Counted from the first letter of the stretch, positions 10,630-20,070 are shown. The stretch is DNA of 64,000 nt from Thermocatellispora tengchongensis (GCF_014202315.1 NZ_JACHGN010000014.1:1-64000); one strand, 5' to 3'. Translations and numbers: made by a program. The notes: generated from the sequence alone by a model not told the origin.

Positions 10630-10783
10630 CACGTATGTAATAAGGACAGCGGCGGCGGACCTTACGGCCCGGCCGCAACCGTCCACCCCTGGCGTGTCCG
10701 AGCCGAACCCGGGCCAGAGCCGAACCCGGGCGGGACCTGGGACCGGGATGGGACCGGGACCGGACGGGCCGGTCCTGGACCAC

Positions 10784-10860
10784 TGGTCGGGGCGGCGGGA
10801 TTTGAACCCACGACTTCGTGCACCCAAAGCACGCGCGCTACCAAGCTGCGCCACGCCCCG
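10784..10860 (-). tRNA. tRNA-Pro (anticodon TGG)
   Basis: On the minus strand the acceptor stem CGGGGCG pairs with CGCCCCG. The D-loop has AGCTTGGTAGC and the anticodon loop reads TTTGGGT. The T-arm GGTTCAAATCC is canonical. The CCA end is encoded (10786-10784). Confidence 0.95.
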
Positions 10861-10950
10861 CTGGCGCCGGGTACGCAAGCTCCCGCGAACTCCGGTACGC
10901 TTACGCCCTGACGACCGGAAGAAGTCTAGACCAGACCACGACCGGCTCGC

Positions 10951-11024
10951 GCGGACGTAGCTCAATGGTAGAGCCCCAGTCTTCCAAACTGGCTACGCGG
11001 GTTCGATTCCCGTCGTCCGCTCCA
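10951..11024 (+). tRNA. tRNA-Gly (anticodon TCC)
   Basis: The acceptor stem GCGGACG pairs with CGTCCGC. The D-loop has AGCTCAATGGTAGAGC, and the anticodon loop CTTCCAA sits between CCAGT and ACTGG. The T-arm GGTTCGATTCC is canonical and CCA is encoded at the 3' end. It is divergent from tRNA-Pro, about 90 bases away. Confidence 0.96.
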
Positions 11025-11031
11025 CCAGGCG

Positions 11032-11071
11032 AAAAGGCCAGGTCATCCGGGATTCCGGACCCTGGCCTTTT
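11032..11071 (+). terminator. Terminator after tRNA-Gly
   Basis: Inverted repeat AAAAGGCCAGGTC / GACCCTGGCCTTTT with a T-rich end, seven bases after the CCA of tRNA-Gly. One of the few hairpins here followed by Ts. Confidence 0.75.
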
Positions 11072-11144
11072 CGTCGCTTTATCGGCTTTTGTCCAAATTT
11101 GCCGTCTGGCTCGATTACGCGGAGTCTCCCTCCAGGAGGTTCAC

Positions 11145-11495
11145 ATGAGCGAACGCGTGGCCGGTCCCGAAGAGCGTTTCACGGCGATCGCGGAGGAACT
11201 CCTCACGCTGGCGGGCGTGACCCAGACGGCGAGCGTGTACGACGCGCGGCCCGGGTTCGGCTCCTCGGCGCTCAAGGTGGGCGGCAGGATCTTCGCCATG
11301 CTGGTCCGGGGCGGCCTGGTGGTGAAGCTGCCGAGCCGGCGGGTCGAGGAGCTGGTCGCCGCGGGCGCGGGCGAGCGGTTCGACCCCGGTCACGGCCGGC
11401 CGATGCGCGAGTGGCTGGCCGTGGCGCCGTCCGCCGCGGAGGACTGGCTCGCCCTGGTGCACGAGGCCCGGGAGTTCGTCGCGGCCTTGGCCTGA
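11145..11495 (+). CDS. TfoX N-terminal-like small protein
   Basis: Protein of 116 residues. The middle reads GFGSSALKVGGRIFAM, followed by VVKLPSRRVEELVAAG and GERFDPGHGRPMREW, which is the pattern of the TfoX/MmcQ-like fold common in actinobacteria. The molecular role is unknown; E. coli TfoX affects competence, but most actinobacterial members are uncharacterised. The ATG follows a strong AGGAGG at five bases. A longer upstream frame runs through tRNA-Gly and is not the gene. Confidence 0.82.
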   Translation: MSERVAGPEERFTAIAEELLTLAGVTQTASVYDARPGFGSSALKVGGRIFAMLVRGGLVVKLPSRRVEELVAAGAGERFDPGHGRPMREWLAVAPSAAEDWLALVHEAREFVAALA

Positions 11496-11596
11496 CCTCG
11501 CCTGCACGTGCATCGCCCTCCACGGCCGCCGGGCCGGGAACACGCGGGGACGGCCCGGGGTTTGCGCGGGGTGGAGGACGAGCGAGGAGGCGCGTC

Positions 11597-12493
11597 ATGG
11601 GCGACTACGGACGGGCGCTGGAGTTCGGGTACTTCCTGGTGCCGGCGGCGGGCGATCCGCTGCTGGAGCGGGCCAGGCTGGCCGATGATCTCGGGCTGGA
11701 CCTCATCGGGGTGCAGGACCATCCCTACCAGCGGCGATACGTCGACACGTGGACCCTGCTCACCATGATCGCGGCGGTGACCGGCCGGATCAGGGTGTTC
11801 CCCGACGTGGTCAGCCTGCCGCTGCGTCCCCCGGCGGTGCTGGCCAAGTCCGCCGCCAGCCTGTCGCTGCTCAGCGGCGGCCGGGTGGAGCTGGGCCTGG
11901 GCGCGGGGGCGTTCTGGGAGGCCATCGAGGCGTACGGCGGCGCGCGGCGGACGCCCGCGCAGGCCCTGGCCGCGCTCGACGAGGCGATCACGGTGATCCG
12001 GAAGGTCTGGTCGGGCGAGCGCAACCTGCGGTTCGAGGGCGAGCACTACCGCCTGGCCGGGGCACACTCCGGGCCGGTGCCGCCGCGGCCGATCGAGTTG
12101 TGGCTGGGCGTGGGCGGGCCACGGGCGCTCGCGCTGGCCGGGGCGCGGGCCGACGGGTGGCTGCCGTCGTCCACCTGGGCGACGCCGGAGCGGCTGCCCG
12201 AGCTGATCGCGCGCCTGGACGAGGGCGCCGTGGCGGCGGGCCGCGACCCGCGCGACGTCCGCCGCCTCTACAACGTCAACGGCGCGATCACCGAGCCCGG
12301 CGGCCCCTCGGCGGGCTTCCTGAACGGGCCGCCGGAGCAGTGGGCGGACGAGCTGACCGACCTGGCCCTCGGCTACGGGCTGGACACGTTCGTCCTGTGG
12401 CCCGAGGGCGACCAGGAGCGGCAGCTCCGCCGTTTCGCCGAGGAGGTCGTGCCGGAGGTGCGCGAGCGCGTCGCCAAGGAACGCGAGGGCTGA
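11597..12493 (+). CDS. LLM-class flavin-dependent oxidoreductase
   Basis: Predicted FMN or F420-dependent oxidoreductase of the bacterial luciferase-like family, 298 residues. A TIM barrel is suggested by repeated beta strands such as RVELGLGAG and by the substrate-side segment WLGVGGPRALALAG. The segment GIQDHPYQ-like VQDHPYQRR is typical of F420-type LLM enzymes. The ATG follows GAGGAGG. The substrate cannot be read from sequence. It follows the TfoX-like gene by about 100 bases on the same strand. Confidence 0.88.
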   Translation: MGDYGRALEFGYFLVPAAGDPLLERARLADDLGLDLIGVQDHPYQRRYVDTWTLLTMIAAVTGRIRVFPDVVSLPLRPPAVLAKSAASLSLLSGGRVELGLGAGAFWEAIEAYGGARRTPAQALAALDEAITVIRKVWSGERNLRFEGEHYRLAGAHSGPVPPRPIELWLGVGGPRALALAGARADGWLPSSTWATPERLPELIARLDEGAVAAGRDPRDVRRLYNVNGAITEPGGPSAGFLNGPPEQWADELTDLALGYGLDTFVLWPEGDQERQLRRFAEEVVPEVRERVAKEREG

Positions 12494-12638
12494 GCATTAC
12501 GGCTCGCCGAAACACGTTACGGATCGCGGATTGACCGGAAAGACTTACACGGAGTCACCGGGCCGGGGTCTTACCGTGACCCTCCCGGAGGCCGACACTG
12601 GGTTGATCTGACGGACTCCCCGTAGACGTGGAGGCACG

Positions 12639-13997
12639 GTGAGCGAAGCGACCAGAGTGCTGCTCGACGAGTCACGGATTCCCCGCGCGTGGTACAACAT
12701 CGTGCCCGACCTGCCCGCCCCGCCGCCCCCGCCGCTGCACCCGGGGACCCGCGAGCCGGTCGGGCCCGAGGACCTGGCGCCGCTGTTCCCGATGGACCTG
12801 ATCGCGCAGGAGGTGAGCGCCGAGCGGTTCGTCGCGATCCCCGACGCGGTGCGCGACGTCTACCGCCTGTGGCGGCCGACGCCGCTGATCCGGGCGCGGC
12901 GCCTGGAGCGCGCCCTCGGCACCCCGGCCAGGATCTACTACAAGTACGAGGGCGGCTCCCCCGCCGGCTCGCACAAGCCCAACACGGCGGTGCCGCAGGC
13001 GTACTACAACGCCCAGCAGGGCATCCGGCGGCTGACCACCGAGACCGGCGCCGGGCAGTGGGGCTCGTCGCTGGCGTTCGCGTGCGCGCAGTTCGGCCTG
13101 GAGTGCGAGATCTGGATGGTGCGCGCGTCGTACGACCAGAAGCCGCACCGCCGCTCGCTGATGCAGGTCTACGGCGCGACCGTGCACGCCAGCCCGTCGC
13201 CGGTGACCAAGGCGGGCAGCGCGATCCTGGCCGAGAACCCCGACTCCCCCGGCAGCCTGGGCATCGCGATCAGCGAGGCGGTCGAGGTCGCGGGAGGCGC
13301 CGACGACACCCGCTACGCGCTGGGCTCGGTGCTCAACCACGTGCTCATGCACCAGACCGTGATCGGCGAGGAGGCGCTGGAGCAGCTCGCGGCGTTCGGC
13401 GAGACGCCCGATCTGATCATCGGGTGCACCGGCGGCGGCTCCAACTTCGCCGGGCTGACGTTCCCGTTCATCCGGGAGAAGCTGGCCGGGCGGATCTCGC
13501 CGGAGATCAGGGCGGTGGAGCCGGCCGCGTGCCCGTCCTTCACCCGCGGCAGGTACGCCTACGACTTCGGCGACACGGCCGGGTTCACCCCGCTGCTGAA
13601 GATGCACACGCTGGGGCACGGCTTCGTGCCCGACCCCATCCACGCGGGCGGCCTGCGCTACCACGGCATGTCGCCGCTGCTGTCGCACATGTACGAGCTG
13701 GGCATGTTCCAGGCCGTGGCCAAGGGCCAGCGCGAGTGCTTCGAGGCGGGCGTGCGCTTCGCGCGCACCGAGGGGATCGTCCCGGCGCCCGAGCCGACCC
13801 ACGCGCTCGCCGAGGCCATCTCCGAGGCGCTGCGCTGCAAGGAGACCGGCGAGGAGAAGGTGATCCTGACGGCGCTGTGCGGCCACGGGCACTTCGACCT
13901 GAACGCCTACGACCGCTACCTGTCGGGCGCGATGGAGGACTTCGAGCTGCCGCAGGACCGCATCGAGGAGGCGCTGGCGACGCTGCCCGGCGTCTGA
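12639..13997 (+). CDS. TrpB-like PLP-dependent enzyme (TrpB2 type)
   Basis: Second-type tryptophan synthase beta subunit. The PLP lysine is in GSHKPNTA at residue 113, and the glycine-rich phosphate loop is GCTGGGSNF. The 452 residues include the long N-terminal segment of TrpB2, which canonical TrpB lacks. TrpB2 proteins can join indole and serine without TrpA; other amino-acid substrates have been proposed. There is no trpA or trpC nearby, so a salvage or specialised role is more likely than a trp operon. The GTG start follows GGAGG. Confidence 0.88.
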   Translation: MSEATRVLLDESRIPRAWYNIVPDLPAPPPPPLHPGTREPVGPEDLAPLFPMDLIAQEVSAERFVAIPDAVRDVYRLWRPTPLIRARRLERALGTPARIYYKYEGGSPAGSHKPNTAVPQAYYNAQQGIRRLTTETGAGQWGSSLAFACAQFGLECEIWMVRASYDQKPHRRSLMQVYGATVHASPSPVTKAGSAILAENPDSPGSLGIAISEAVEVAGGADDTRYALGSVLNHVLMHQTVIGEEALEQLAAFGETPDLIIGCTGGGSNFAGLTFPFIREKLAGRISPEIRAVEPAACPSFTRGRYAYDFGDTAGFTPLLKMHTLGHGFVPDPIHAGGLRYHGMSPLLSHMYELGMFQAVAKGQRECFEAGVRFARTEGIVPAPEPTHALAEAISEALRCKETGEEKVILTALCGHGHFDLNAYDRYLSGAMEDFELPQDRIEEALATLPGV

Positions 13998-14071
13998 GTC
14001 CCGTCCCGCCCCTCCCCAAGTGCGACAAATCACAATTTTCGGGTGCTTGTCAGCGTTCCACCGGCTTCAGG

Positions 14072-14089
14072 AAGATCGATCTTTACTAT
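14072..14089 (+). promoter_or_regulatory. AAGATCGATCTT palindrome next to a -10-like TACTAT
   Basis: A perfect 12-base palindrome (14072-14083) abuts TACTAT at 14084, about 220 bases before the phosphatase start. A possible operator-promoter. The rest of 13998-14309 holds no convincing gene apart from the short frame at 14203. Confidence 0.3.
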
Positions 14090-14202
14090 GCTCGTTCCTG
14101 AGCAGCCGGTGGCGTCCGCCACCTCGCGGGACGGCCGGCTCCGCACAGCGTCGTGCGCGGCGGGCGCGTCAGGCCCGCGAATCAGGGAGGGGCGGGAGCA
14201 GG

Positions 14203-14313
14203 GTGAGCGCATTCGACGGCGGCGCGGCCGGCCGCGGCCTGCCCCGGGCCGCACACCCGGCCGGGGCCGTCGAGCACGTCACGTCGCACGCCGGGCGGGA
14301 CGACGGCGAATGA
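14203..14313 (+). CDS. Possible 36-codon leader frame coupled to the PP2C phosphatase gene
   Basis: GTG start (reading VSAFDGGAAGRG) after a GGGAG-rich stretch. It ends at a TGA that overlaps the ATG of the next gene. The overlap suggests translational coupling, but the sequence has no recognisable similarity and could be fortuitous in this GC-rich stretch. Confidence 0.25.
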   Translation: MSAFDGGAAGRGLPRAAHPAGAVEHVTSHAGRDDGE

Positions 14314-16028
14314 CCGCCTACTTCGTCGTCAACCCGCCCTCTCCCGATCGCAAGCGGCTCGGCAGCCCGGCCTCCACCAAGGAACAGCTCGCGCTGCTCA
14401 ACGAGGCGAGCCGGAGGATCGGCAGCACCCTCAGCCTGAGCCAGACCGGCCGGGAGCTGACGGACGTCGCGGTGCCGCGCTTCGCCGACGCCGCGGACGT
14501 GCTGGTGCACGACCGGCTGGTCACCGAGGGCGAGTTCCCCGCCCGGCCCGCCGACGGGTCGGCGGTGGTGCGCCGCATCGCGCTCGGCACCAGCTCGCGC
14601 GCCGACGACTACCGCGCCGCGTTCCCGATCGACGAGGTCGCGGTCTACCCCTCCTGGTCGCCGTACGCGCGGTGCGTGGCCACGAGCCAGCCGATCCTGT
14701 ACCCGCGGATGGACGCGATGACCGCCAGGGAGCTGGCGATCCTGGCCAAGCGCGACGTCGTGGGCGCCCTGCTGGAGGACAGCTCGTTCCTCGTGGTGCC
14801 GTTGCAGGCCAGGGGGCGGGTGCTGGGCTTCGCGGTGTTCACCCGCTCGCCCGACAGCTCCCCGTTCCATGAAAAGGACGTGCAGCTCGCCGAGGAGCTG
14901 GCCGCGCGCACGGCGCTGTGCCTGGACAACGCCCGCCTGTACGACCGCGAGCGCCGCACCGCGCTCACCCTGCAGAGCAGCCTGCTGCCGACCGACCTGC
15001 CCGCGCCGCCCGGCCTGGAGATCGCCTCGCGCTACCTGCCGGCCAGCGACCTGACCGGGGTCGGCGGCGACTGGTACGACGTGATCCCGCTGCCCGGCCA
15101 CCGTACGGCCCTGGTCGTGGGCGACGTGATGGGGCACGGCACCCGGGCGGCGGCCACGATGGGCCAGCTCCGCACCGCCGCCCGCACGCTGGCCAGCCTG
15201 GACCTGCCGCCCAGCGAGGTGCTGTTCCGGCTGAACCGGATGACCCAGGACCTGGATGCCACCCAGATCGCGACCTGCGTGTACGCGACGTACGACCCGA
15301 TCACGCACTCCTGCGCCATCGCCCGCGCCGGGCACGTGCCGCCGGTGCTGCTGCGGCCCGACGGCAGCACCGAGCTGATCGAGCTGCCGCCCGGCCTGCC
15401 GCTGGGCATCGGCGGCGACCCGTTCGAGATGCGCCAGTTGACGCTGCCGCCCGGCAGCGTCCTGACGCTCTACACCGACGGCCTGGTGGAGAGCCGCGAC
15501 CGCGACCTGGACTCCGGCATCCGCGACCTGCGCCGGCTGCTGGAGTACTCCCACCAGGACCTGGAAGACCTGTGCGACGCGACCATCGCCACCCAGCGGC
15601 CGGGCGACGAGCGCGACGACATCGCGCTGCTGCTGGCCCGGGTGCGCGACCTGTCGCCGTCGGAGTACGTGACCTGGACGCTGCCGTTCGAGGCGCAGTC
15701 GGCGGCCGAGGCGCGCCGGCTCGTACGGGCGACGCTGCGCGCGTGGGGGCAGAGCGCGATCCTGGACGTCACCGAGCTGATGGTCAGCGAGTTGGTGGCC
15801 AACGCGGTCAACCACGGCACCGGGCCGATCGAGCTGAGCCTGCTGCGCGGCGCCACGCTGCTGTGCGAGGTGGCCGACCGAAGCCCGCAGCGGCCGGTGC
15901 GCTGGGAGCCCGAGGCGGACGACGAGGCCGGGCGGGGCCTGAACCTGGTCAACCGCTTCTCCTACCGCTGGGGCACCCGGCCCACGGCCACCGGGAAGAT
16001 CGTGTGGTGCGAGGTGCGCCTGCCCTGA
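14310..16028 (+). CDS. GAF-SpoIIE phosphatase-HATPase signalling protein
   Basis: Protein of 572 residues with three modules. A GAF-like sensor covers about residues 20-200. A PP2C/SpoIIE phosphatase (about 220-445) has the metal-binding motifs GGDWYDV, VGDVMGHG, LYTDGLVE and DDIALL. A C-terminal GHKL ATPase (about 450-570) has SELVANAVNHG and GRGLNLV. Such proteins control partner-switching of sigma factors by dephosphorylating anti-sigma antagonists and binding sigma partners. I chose the ATG at 14310 because the GAF domain begins shortly after; the upstream extension is an Arg/Gly-rich artefact. Confidence 0.9.
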   Translation: MTAYFVVNPPSPDRKRLGSPASTKEQLALLNEASRRIGSTLSLSQTGRELTDVAVPRFADAADVLVHDRLVTEGEFPARPADGSAVVRRIALGTSSRADDYRAAFPIDEVAVYPSWSPYARCVATSQPILYPRMDAMTARELAILAKRDVVGALLEDSSFLVVPLQARGRVLGFAVFTRSPDSSPFHEKDVQLAEELAARTALCLDNARLYDRERRTALTLQSSLLPTDLPAPPGLEIASRYLPASDLTGVGGDWYDVIPLPGHRTALVVGDVMGHGTRAAATMGQLRTAARTLASLDLPPSEVLFRLNRMTQDLDATQIATCVYATYDPITHSCAIARAGHVPPVLLRPDGSTELIELPPGLPLGIGGDPFEMRQLTLPPGSVLTLYTDGLVESRDRDLDSGIRDLRRLLEYSHQDLEDLCDATIATQRPGDERDDIALLLARVRDLSPSEYVTWTLPFEAQSAAEARRLVRATLRAWGQSAILDVTELMVSELVANAVNHGTGPIELSLLRGATLLCEVADRSPQRPVRWEPEADDEAGRGLNLVNRFSYRWGTRPTATGKIVWCEVRLP

Positions 16029-16065
16029 TCCGGGGGAGCCGGATCATGATCATGGCGAGATAACG

Positions 16066-16076
16066 TGTACCGTACA
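16066..16076. promoter_or_regulatory. TGTAC-C-GTACA palindrome upstream of the MFS gene
   Basis: Perfect 11-base palindrome in front of the exporter. The flanks extend the match to the site at 22122 upstream of the marR-type gene: both read TATGTA, then GTACAC, on the minus strand. A likely common operator. Confidence 0.55.
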
Positions 16077-16093
16077 TAGGTCTTGCCTGCATC

Positions 16094-17581
16094 GTGCCGA
16101 GAGGTCCTGGTTTGGCCGTGACATCCGTGCGAAGACCCGGCGTGCTCGTCGTCGTCCTCTCGCTGTGCGGGATCGTCGTATCCCTGATGCAGACCCTGGT
16201 CATCCCCCTCATCCCCGATCTCCCGCGCCTGCTCGACACGACGCCGGCCAACGCCTCCTGGGTGGTGACGGCGACGCTGCTCGCCGCGGCGGTGTGCAAC
16301 CCGGTCAGCGGCCGGCTGGGCGACATGTACGGCAAGCGGAGGATGATCCTGCTCTCGCTGGCCATGATGGTCGCCGGCTCGGCGATCTGCGCCCTGACCA
16401 GCTCGCTCGGCCTCGTGGTGTTCGGCCGGGTGCTGCAGGGCTGCGCGGTCGGGGTGATCCCGCTCGGCATCAGCATCATGCGCGACGAGCTGCCGCCGCG
16501 CCGGCTCGGCTCGGCGATGGCGCTGATGAGCGCCACGCTGGGCGTGGGCGGCGCGATCGGCCTGCCGCTGGCCGCCTTCGTGGCCCAGCGCGCCGACTGG
16601 CACGCGCTGTTCTGGCTGTCCGCCGCCGTGGGCGTGCTCAACCTGCTGCTGGTGCTGTTCCTGGTGCCGGAGTCGCCGGTACGGGCCGGGGGCCGCTTCG
16701 ACCTGCCCGGAGCGCTCGGCCTCACCGCGGGGCTGGTCTGCCTGCTGCTCGCGGTGTCCAAGGGCGGCGACTGGGGCTGGGGCAGCCCGCTCACCGTCGG
16801 CCTGTTCGCCGGCGCGGCCGTGATCCTGCCGCTGTGGGCCTGGGCCGAGCTGCGCATCCGCGCGCCCCTGGTGGACCTGCGCACCACGGCCAGGCGGCCG
16901 GTCCTGCTCACCAACCTGTCGTCGGTGTGCGTCGGGTTCGCGCTGTTCGCGATGTCGCTGATCCTGCCGCAGGTGCTCCAGGCCCCGCCGGAGACCGGTT
17001 ACGGCCTGGGCCTGTCGCTGCTGGAGACCGGGCTGTGCCTGGCCCCGAGCGGGCTGGTCATGATGATCCTCTCCCCCGTCTCCGCCCGCGTGTCGCGGCG
17101 CTGGGGCCCCAAGACCGCGCTGGTGGGCGGCGCAGCGATCATGGCCCTCGGGTACGCCGCGAGCATCGGCCTGCTGGCCTCGGCCTGGCAGGTCGTGCTC
17201 GCCACCATCGTGATCTCGGCCGGGCTCGGCCTGGCCTACTCCTCGATGCCCGCACTGATCATGGGCTCGGTGCCCACGACCGAGACGGCCGCCGCGAACG
17301 GGCTCAACGCGCTGATGCGCGCGATCGGCACCTCCGTCTCCAGCGCGGTGATCAGCGTGGTGCTGGCGCAGCTCACGCTGGGCCCGGCGCCCTCGCTCAC
17401 CGGCCTGCGGGTCGGCCTCGCCCTGGCCGCGGGCGCGGCCCTCGCGGGCCTGCTCATCGCCATCGCGATCCCCCGCCCCGGCCGCGGCGCCCCGAGCGTG
17501 GCCACCGGCGCGGCGACGGATGCGGGCACGCACGCCCACGCGGACACCGACGCGGACCGGGCCGCCGCCAAGCGCGTCTGA
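16094..17581 (+). CDS. MFS drug-efflux transporter (DHA2/EmrB-QacA type)
   Basis: Integral membrane exporter of about 495 residues with around 14 hydrophobic segments. It has the MFS motif GRLGDMYGKRR after the second segment and the central charged loop typical of the DHA2 group. The substrate is unknown. The GTG at 16094 has no good ribosome site; a TTG at 16112 follows GAGAGG and may be the true start, six codons in. The promoter region carries a palindrome shared with the marR-type gene 6 kb away, which suggests regulation by that protein. The Ala/Thr/Asp-rich tail is hydrophilic. Confidence 0.9.
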   Translation: MPRGPGLAVTSVRRPGVLVVVLSLCGIVVSLMQTLVIPLIPDLPRLLDTTPANASWVVTATLLAAAVCNPVSGRLGDMYGKRRMILLSLAMMVAGSAICALTSSLGLVVFGRVLQGCAVGVIPLGISIMRDELPPRRLGSAMALMSATLGVGGAIGLPLAAFVAQRADWHALFWLSAAVGVLNLLLVLFLVPESPVRAGGRFDLPGALGLTAGLVCLLLAVSKGGDWGWGSPLTVGLFAGAAVILPLWAWAELRIRAPLVDLRTTARRPVLLTNLSSVCVGFALFAMSLILPQVLQAPPETGYGLGLSLLETGLCLAPSGLVMMILSPVSARVSRRWGPKTALVGGAAIMALGYAASIGLLASAWQVVLATIVISAGLGLAYSSMPALIMGSVPTTETAAANGLNALMRAIGTSVSSAVISVVLAQLTLGPAPSLTGLRVGLALAAGAALAGLLIAIAIPRPGRGAPSVATGAATDAGTHAHADTDADRAAAKRV

Positions 17582-17663
17582 CGATTCGCCCCGCGCGGAC
17601 GGCGGCGGGGCCGGGCCGCCGCCGGGCGCATCCGGCCGATCGCCGGGCCCGGCGGGCGGCGGT

Positions 17664-17741
17664 TCAGCGGGCCGTGGGGCGCTTGCCGTGGTTCGCCTTC
17701 TTCTTCTTGCGTGCCCGTCCCTTGCGCGCGCGTCGGGCCAT
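17664..17741 (-). CDS. bL37 family ribosomal peptide (25 residues)
   Basis: Very short, highly basic peptide: an Arg/Lys-rich first half (RKGRARKKKK) and the ending ANHGKRPTAR. The ANHGKRP signature and the size match bL37, the small actinobacterial 50S protein seen in mycobacterial ribosome structures. The ATG follows GGAGGT at eight bases, so translation is well supported. It stands alone, convergent with the MFS gene and divergent from the DeoR-type gene. Its size makes it easy to miss in automatic annotation. Confidence 0.82.
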   Translation of the reverse strand: MARRARKGRARKKKKANHGKRPTAR

Positions 17742-17920
17742 GTCGCAGACCTCCGCTCGTTGCCGACGATGTGACGTACGTCTCACGATCCAGTGACGTC
17801 GTCCCGCGCACAAGCCGTAACCGGCTTTGATTCGGGTTTCACGCAGGAGTCATCACCAATCGAACATGACCCATCGCCGTCTCTGTCATAATTTGGTGGA
17901 ATCTGTTGGAAGGAGTGGCC

Positions 17921-18739
17921 ATGCTCGCACAGCAGCGCCAGCAGACGATCCTCGAACGCGTCCGGCGCGACGGGGGCGTTCGCGTCGCCGACCTGGTGCG
18001 CGAGCTGGGCGTCTCCGACATGACCATCAGGCGCGACCTGGAGGCCCTGGCCGAGCGCGGGCTGGTGGAGAAGGTGCACGGCGGCGCCACCGCCGCCGGT
18101 CCCGGCTCGACCGAGGAGCCCGGGTTCACCGCCAAGTCGGCCCGGCAGCGGGCGGAGAAGGACGCGATAGCGCGCCGCGCCGCCGCGCTGGTGCGGCCCG
18201 GCACGGCGGTGGCCCTGTCCGCGGGCACCACGATCTGGACGCTGGCGCACCACCTGGTCGACGTGCCCGACCTCACCGTCATCACCAACTCGGTGCGGGT
18301 GGCCGACGTGTTCCACCGGGCGCCGCGCCCCGACCGCACGGTGGTGCTGACCGGCGGCGTGCGCACGCCGTCCGACGCGCTGGTCGGGCCGGTCGCGGTC
18401 GCCGCGATCCGGCGCCTGCACGTGGACACGCTGTTCCTGGGCGTGCACGGCATGAGCGTGCGCGCCGGGTTCACCACCCCGAACCTCCTGGAGGCCGAGA
18501 CCGACCGCGAGCTGGTCGCCTCGGCCACCCGCCTGGTGGTGCCGGCCGACCATACCAAGTGGGGCACCGTCGGCATCAGCACCATCGCCGAGCTGTCCGA
18601 GGCCCACCTGGTGATCACCGACGAGGGTCTGCCGCAGGCGGCCCGCGAGGAGCTGGCCGCGCACGTGGGCGGCCTGATCGTGGCCGAGGGCCGCGCGTCC
18701 GCTCCCCCGGCCGGCTCCGGACCCGACGACCCCACCTGA
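17921..18739 (+). CDS. DeoR/GlpR-family transcriptional regulator
   Basis: Sugar-metabolism repressor of 272 residues. The N-terminal winged helix carries the family signature, with VRVADLVRELGVSDMTIRRD and then LEALAERGLVEKVHGGA. The C-terminal sugar-phosphate-binding DeoRC domain (about 80-235) contains the usual GTTIWTLA and VLTGGVRTPSDALVGP. The ATG follows AAGGAG at five bases. It lies 25 bases upstream of galT and is almost certainly co-transcribed with it, so it probably responds to galactose or a related sugar phosphate. A CATAAT -10-like box lies at 17887. Confidence 0.92.
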   Translation: MLAQQRQQTILERVRRDGGVRVADLVRELGVSDMTIRRDLEALAERGLVEKVHGGATAAGPGSTEEPGFTAKSARQRAEKDAIARRAAALVRPGTAVALSAGTTIWTLAHHLVDVPDLTVITNSVRVADVFHRAPRPDRTVVLTGGVRTPSDALVGPVAVAAIRRLHVDTLFLGVHGMSVRAGFTTPNLLEAETDRELVASATRLVVPADHTKWGTVGISTIAELSEAHLVITDEGLPQAAREELAAHVGGLIVAEGRASAPPAGSGPDDPT

Positions 18740-18764
18740 CCTCGACGCCGGAGGGACCACCAGC

Positions 18765-19850
18765 GTGAAACGCACCATCACCCACCTCGCCGACGGGCGC
18801 GAGCTGATTTACTTCGACCGCCGCGACGACGCCGACAGGAGCGCGATCGACCAGCGCGACCTGCCGCCGCGCCCGCTCGCCTCGGAGCTGCGCCGCGACC
18901 CGCTGACCGGCGAGTGGATCGCCGTCGCCCGGCATCGCCAGACCCGCACCTTCCTGCCGCCCGCCGACGAGTGCCCGCTGTGCCCGTCGGCGCCCGGCAG
19001 GCCGACCGAGATCCCGGCCGCCGACTACGACGTGGTGGTGTTCGAGAACCGCTTCCCGTCCTTCTCCTCCCACCTCGGGGAGTACGCCGAGGTGGGCGGG
19101 CTGAGCGAGGTGCGTCCGGGCGTCGGCAGGTGCGAGGTCGTGTGCTTCACCTCCGACCACGGCGCCTCGTTCTCCTCGCTCTCACCCGAGCAGGTCGCGC
19201 TGGTCATGGAGGCGTGGATCGACCGCACGGCCGAGCTGTCGGCCATGCCGGGAGTGGAGCAGGTGTTCTGCTTCGAGAACCGGGGCGCGGAGATCGGCAT
19301 CACGCTGGCGCACCCCCACGGCCAGATCTACGCCTACCCGTACGTCACGCCGCGCACCCGCCGGATGCTGGCGATGGCCGCGGAGCACCGGGAGCGTACG
19401 GGGGGCGACCTGTTCGCCGACGTGCTCGCGGCCGAGCAGCGGGCGGAGGTGCGCGTGGTGGCGCGCAACGAGCACTGGACCGCGTTCGTGCCGGCGGCGG
19501 CCCGCTGGCCGTTCGAGGTGCACCTGTATCCGCACCGGGGGGTGCCGAGGCTGGGCGCGCTGACGGCCGAGGAGCGCGCCGCGTTCGCGCCGCTCTACAC
19601 CGGCGTGCTGCGCGCGCTCGACGGCCTGTTCGGCGTGCCGATGCCGTACGTCGCGGCCTGGCACCAGGCGCCCGTACGCGAGGGCGCCGACCTGGCCTAC
19701 CTGCACATGGAGCTGTTCAGCATCCGCAGGGCGCCGGGCAAGCTGAAGTACCTGGCCGGGTCGGAGTCGGCCATGGGGGCCTTCGTGAACGACGTGGTGC
19801 CGGAGGAGGCCGCGCGCATGCTGCGGGAGGCGGCGGCGATAACGGACTGA
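18765..19850 (+). CDS. galT: Galactose-1-phosphate uridylyltransferase
   Basis: Leloir-pathway enzyme that exchanges UMP between UDP-glucose and galactose-1-phosphate. It has 361 residues. The nucleophilic histidine is in the diagnostic HPHGQIYAYP, and ECPLCPS near the N-terminus is a zinc-binding pair. The GTG start follows GGAGGG. galE and galK are not adjacent. The upstream DeoR-type gene is its likely regulator. Confidence 0.95.
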   Translation: MKRTITHLADGRELIYFDRRDDADRSAIDQRDLPPRPLASELRRDPLTGEWIAVARHRQTRTFLPPADECPLCPSAPGRPTEIPAADYDVVVFENRFPSFSSHLGEYAEVGGLSEVRPGVGRCEVVCFTSDHGASFSSLSPEQVALVMEAWIDRTAELSAMPGVEQVFCFENRGAEIGITLAHPHGQIYAYPYVTPRTRRMLAMAAEHRERTGGDLFADVLAAEQRAEVRVVARNEHWTAFVPAAARWPFEVHLYPHRGVPRLGALTAEERAAFAPLYTGVLRALDGLFGVPMPYVAAWHQAPVREGADLAYLHMELFSIRRAPGKLKYLAGSESAMGAFVNDVVPEEAARMLREAAAITD

Positions 19851-19927
19851 TCACCGCTTGATTTCAGCTTAGAGTCGCATGACTGTCGTTTTACCACTAA
19901 CATCCTCACACATCGGCTGTACCAGTC

Positions 19928-20053
19928 GACTCGCCTAATCCCGGGCGCCTCGCCCGGGAACCGGGGACCCAGGTTCATGGGGTGAATCCACGGCGCCGCA
20001 CGCCGCGGTAGGGCTCGCTCTCGGCCCGAACCCGTCAGCTAACCCGGTCGGCG
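19928..20053 (+). ncRNA. Cyclic di-AMP riboswitch (ydaO/yuaA type)
   Basis: The leader of the next gene carries the conserved elements in order: CGCCTAATCC, the hairpin CCGGGCGCCTCGCCCGG, GGGGACCCAGG, GGGGTGAATCC, then CCGAACCCGTCAGCTAACCC and GGTCGGCG closing the outer stem. These match the ydaO-yuaA motif, which in actinobacteria turns off genes for resuscitation factors and wall hydrolases when c-di-AMP is high. The ribosome site of the downstream GTG begins within ten bases of its end. Confidence 0.85.
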
Positions 20054-20070
20054 GCAGGAGAGGAGTATGC

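Noticed and set aside
14043-14309. Upstream extension of the GAF-phosphatase frame
   Set aside because: Arg/Gly/Pro-rich with no similarity, and it covers the likely promoter; the ATG at 14310 precedes the GAF domain.
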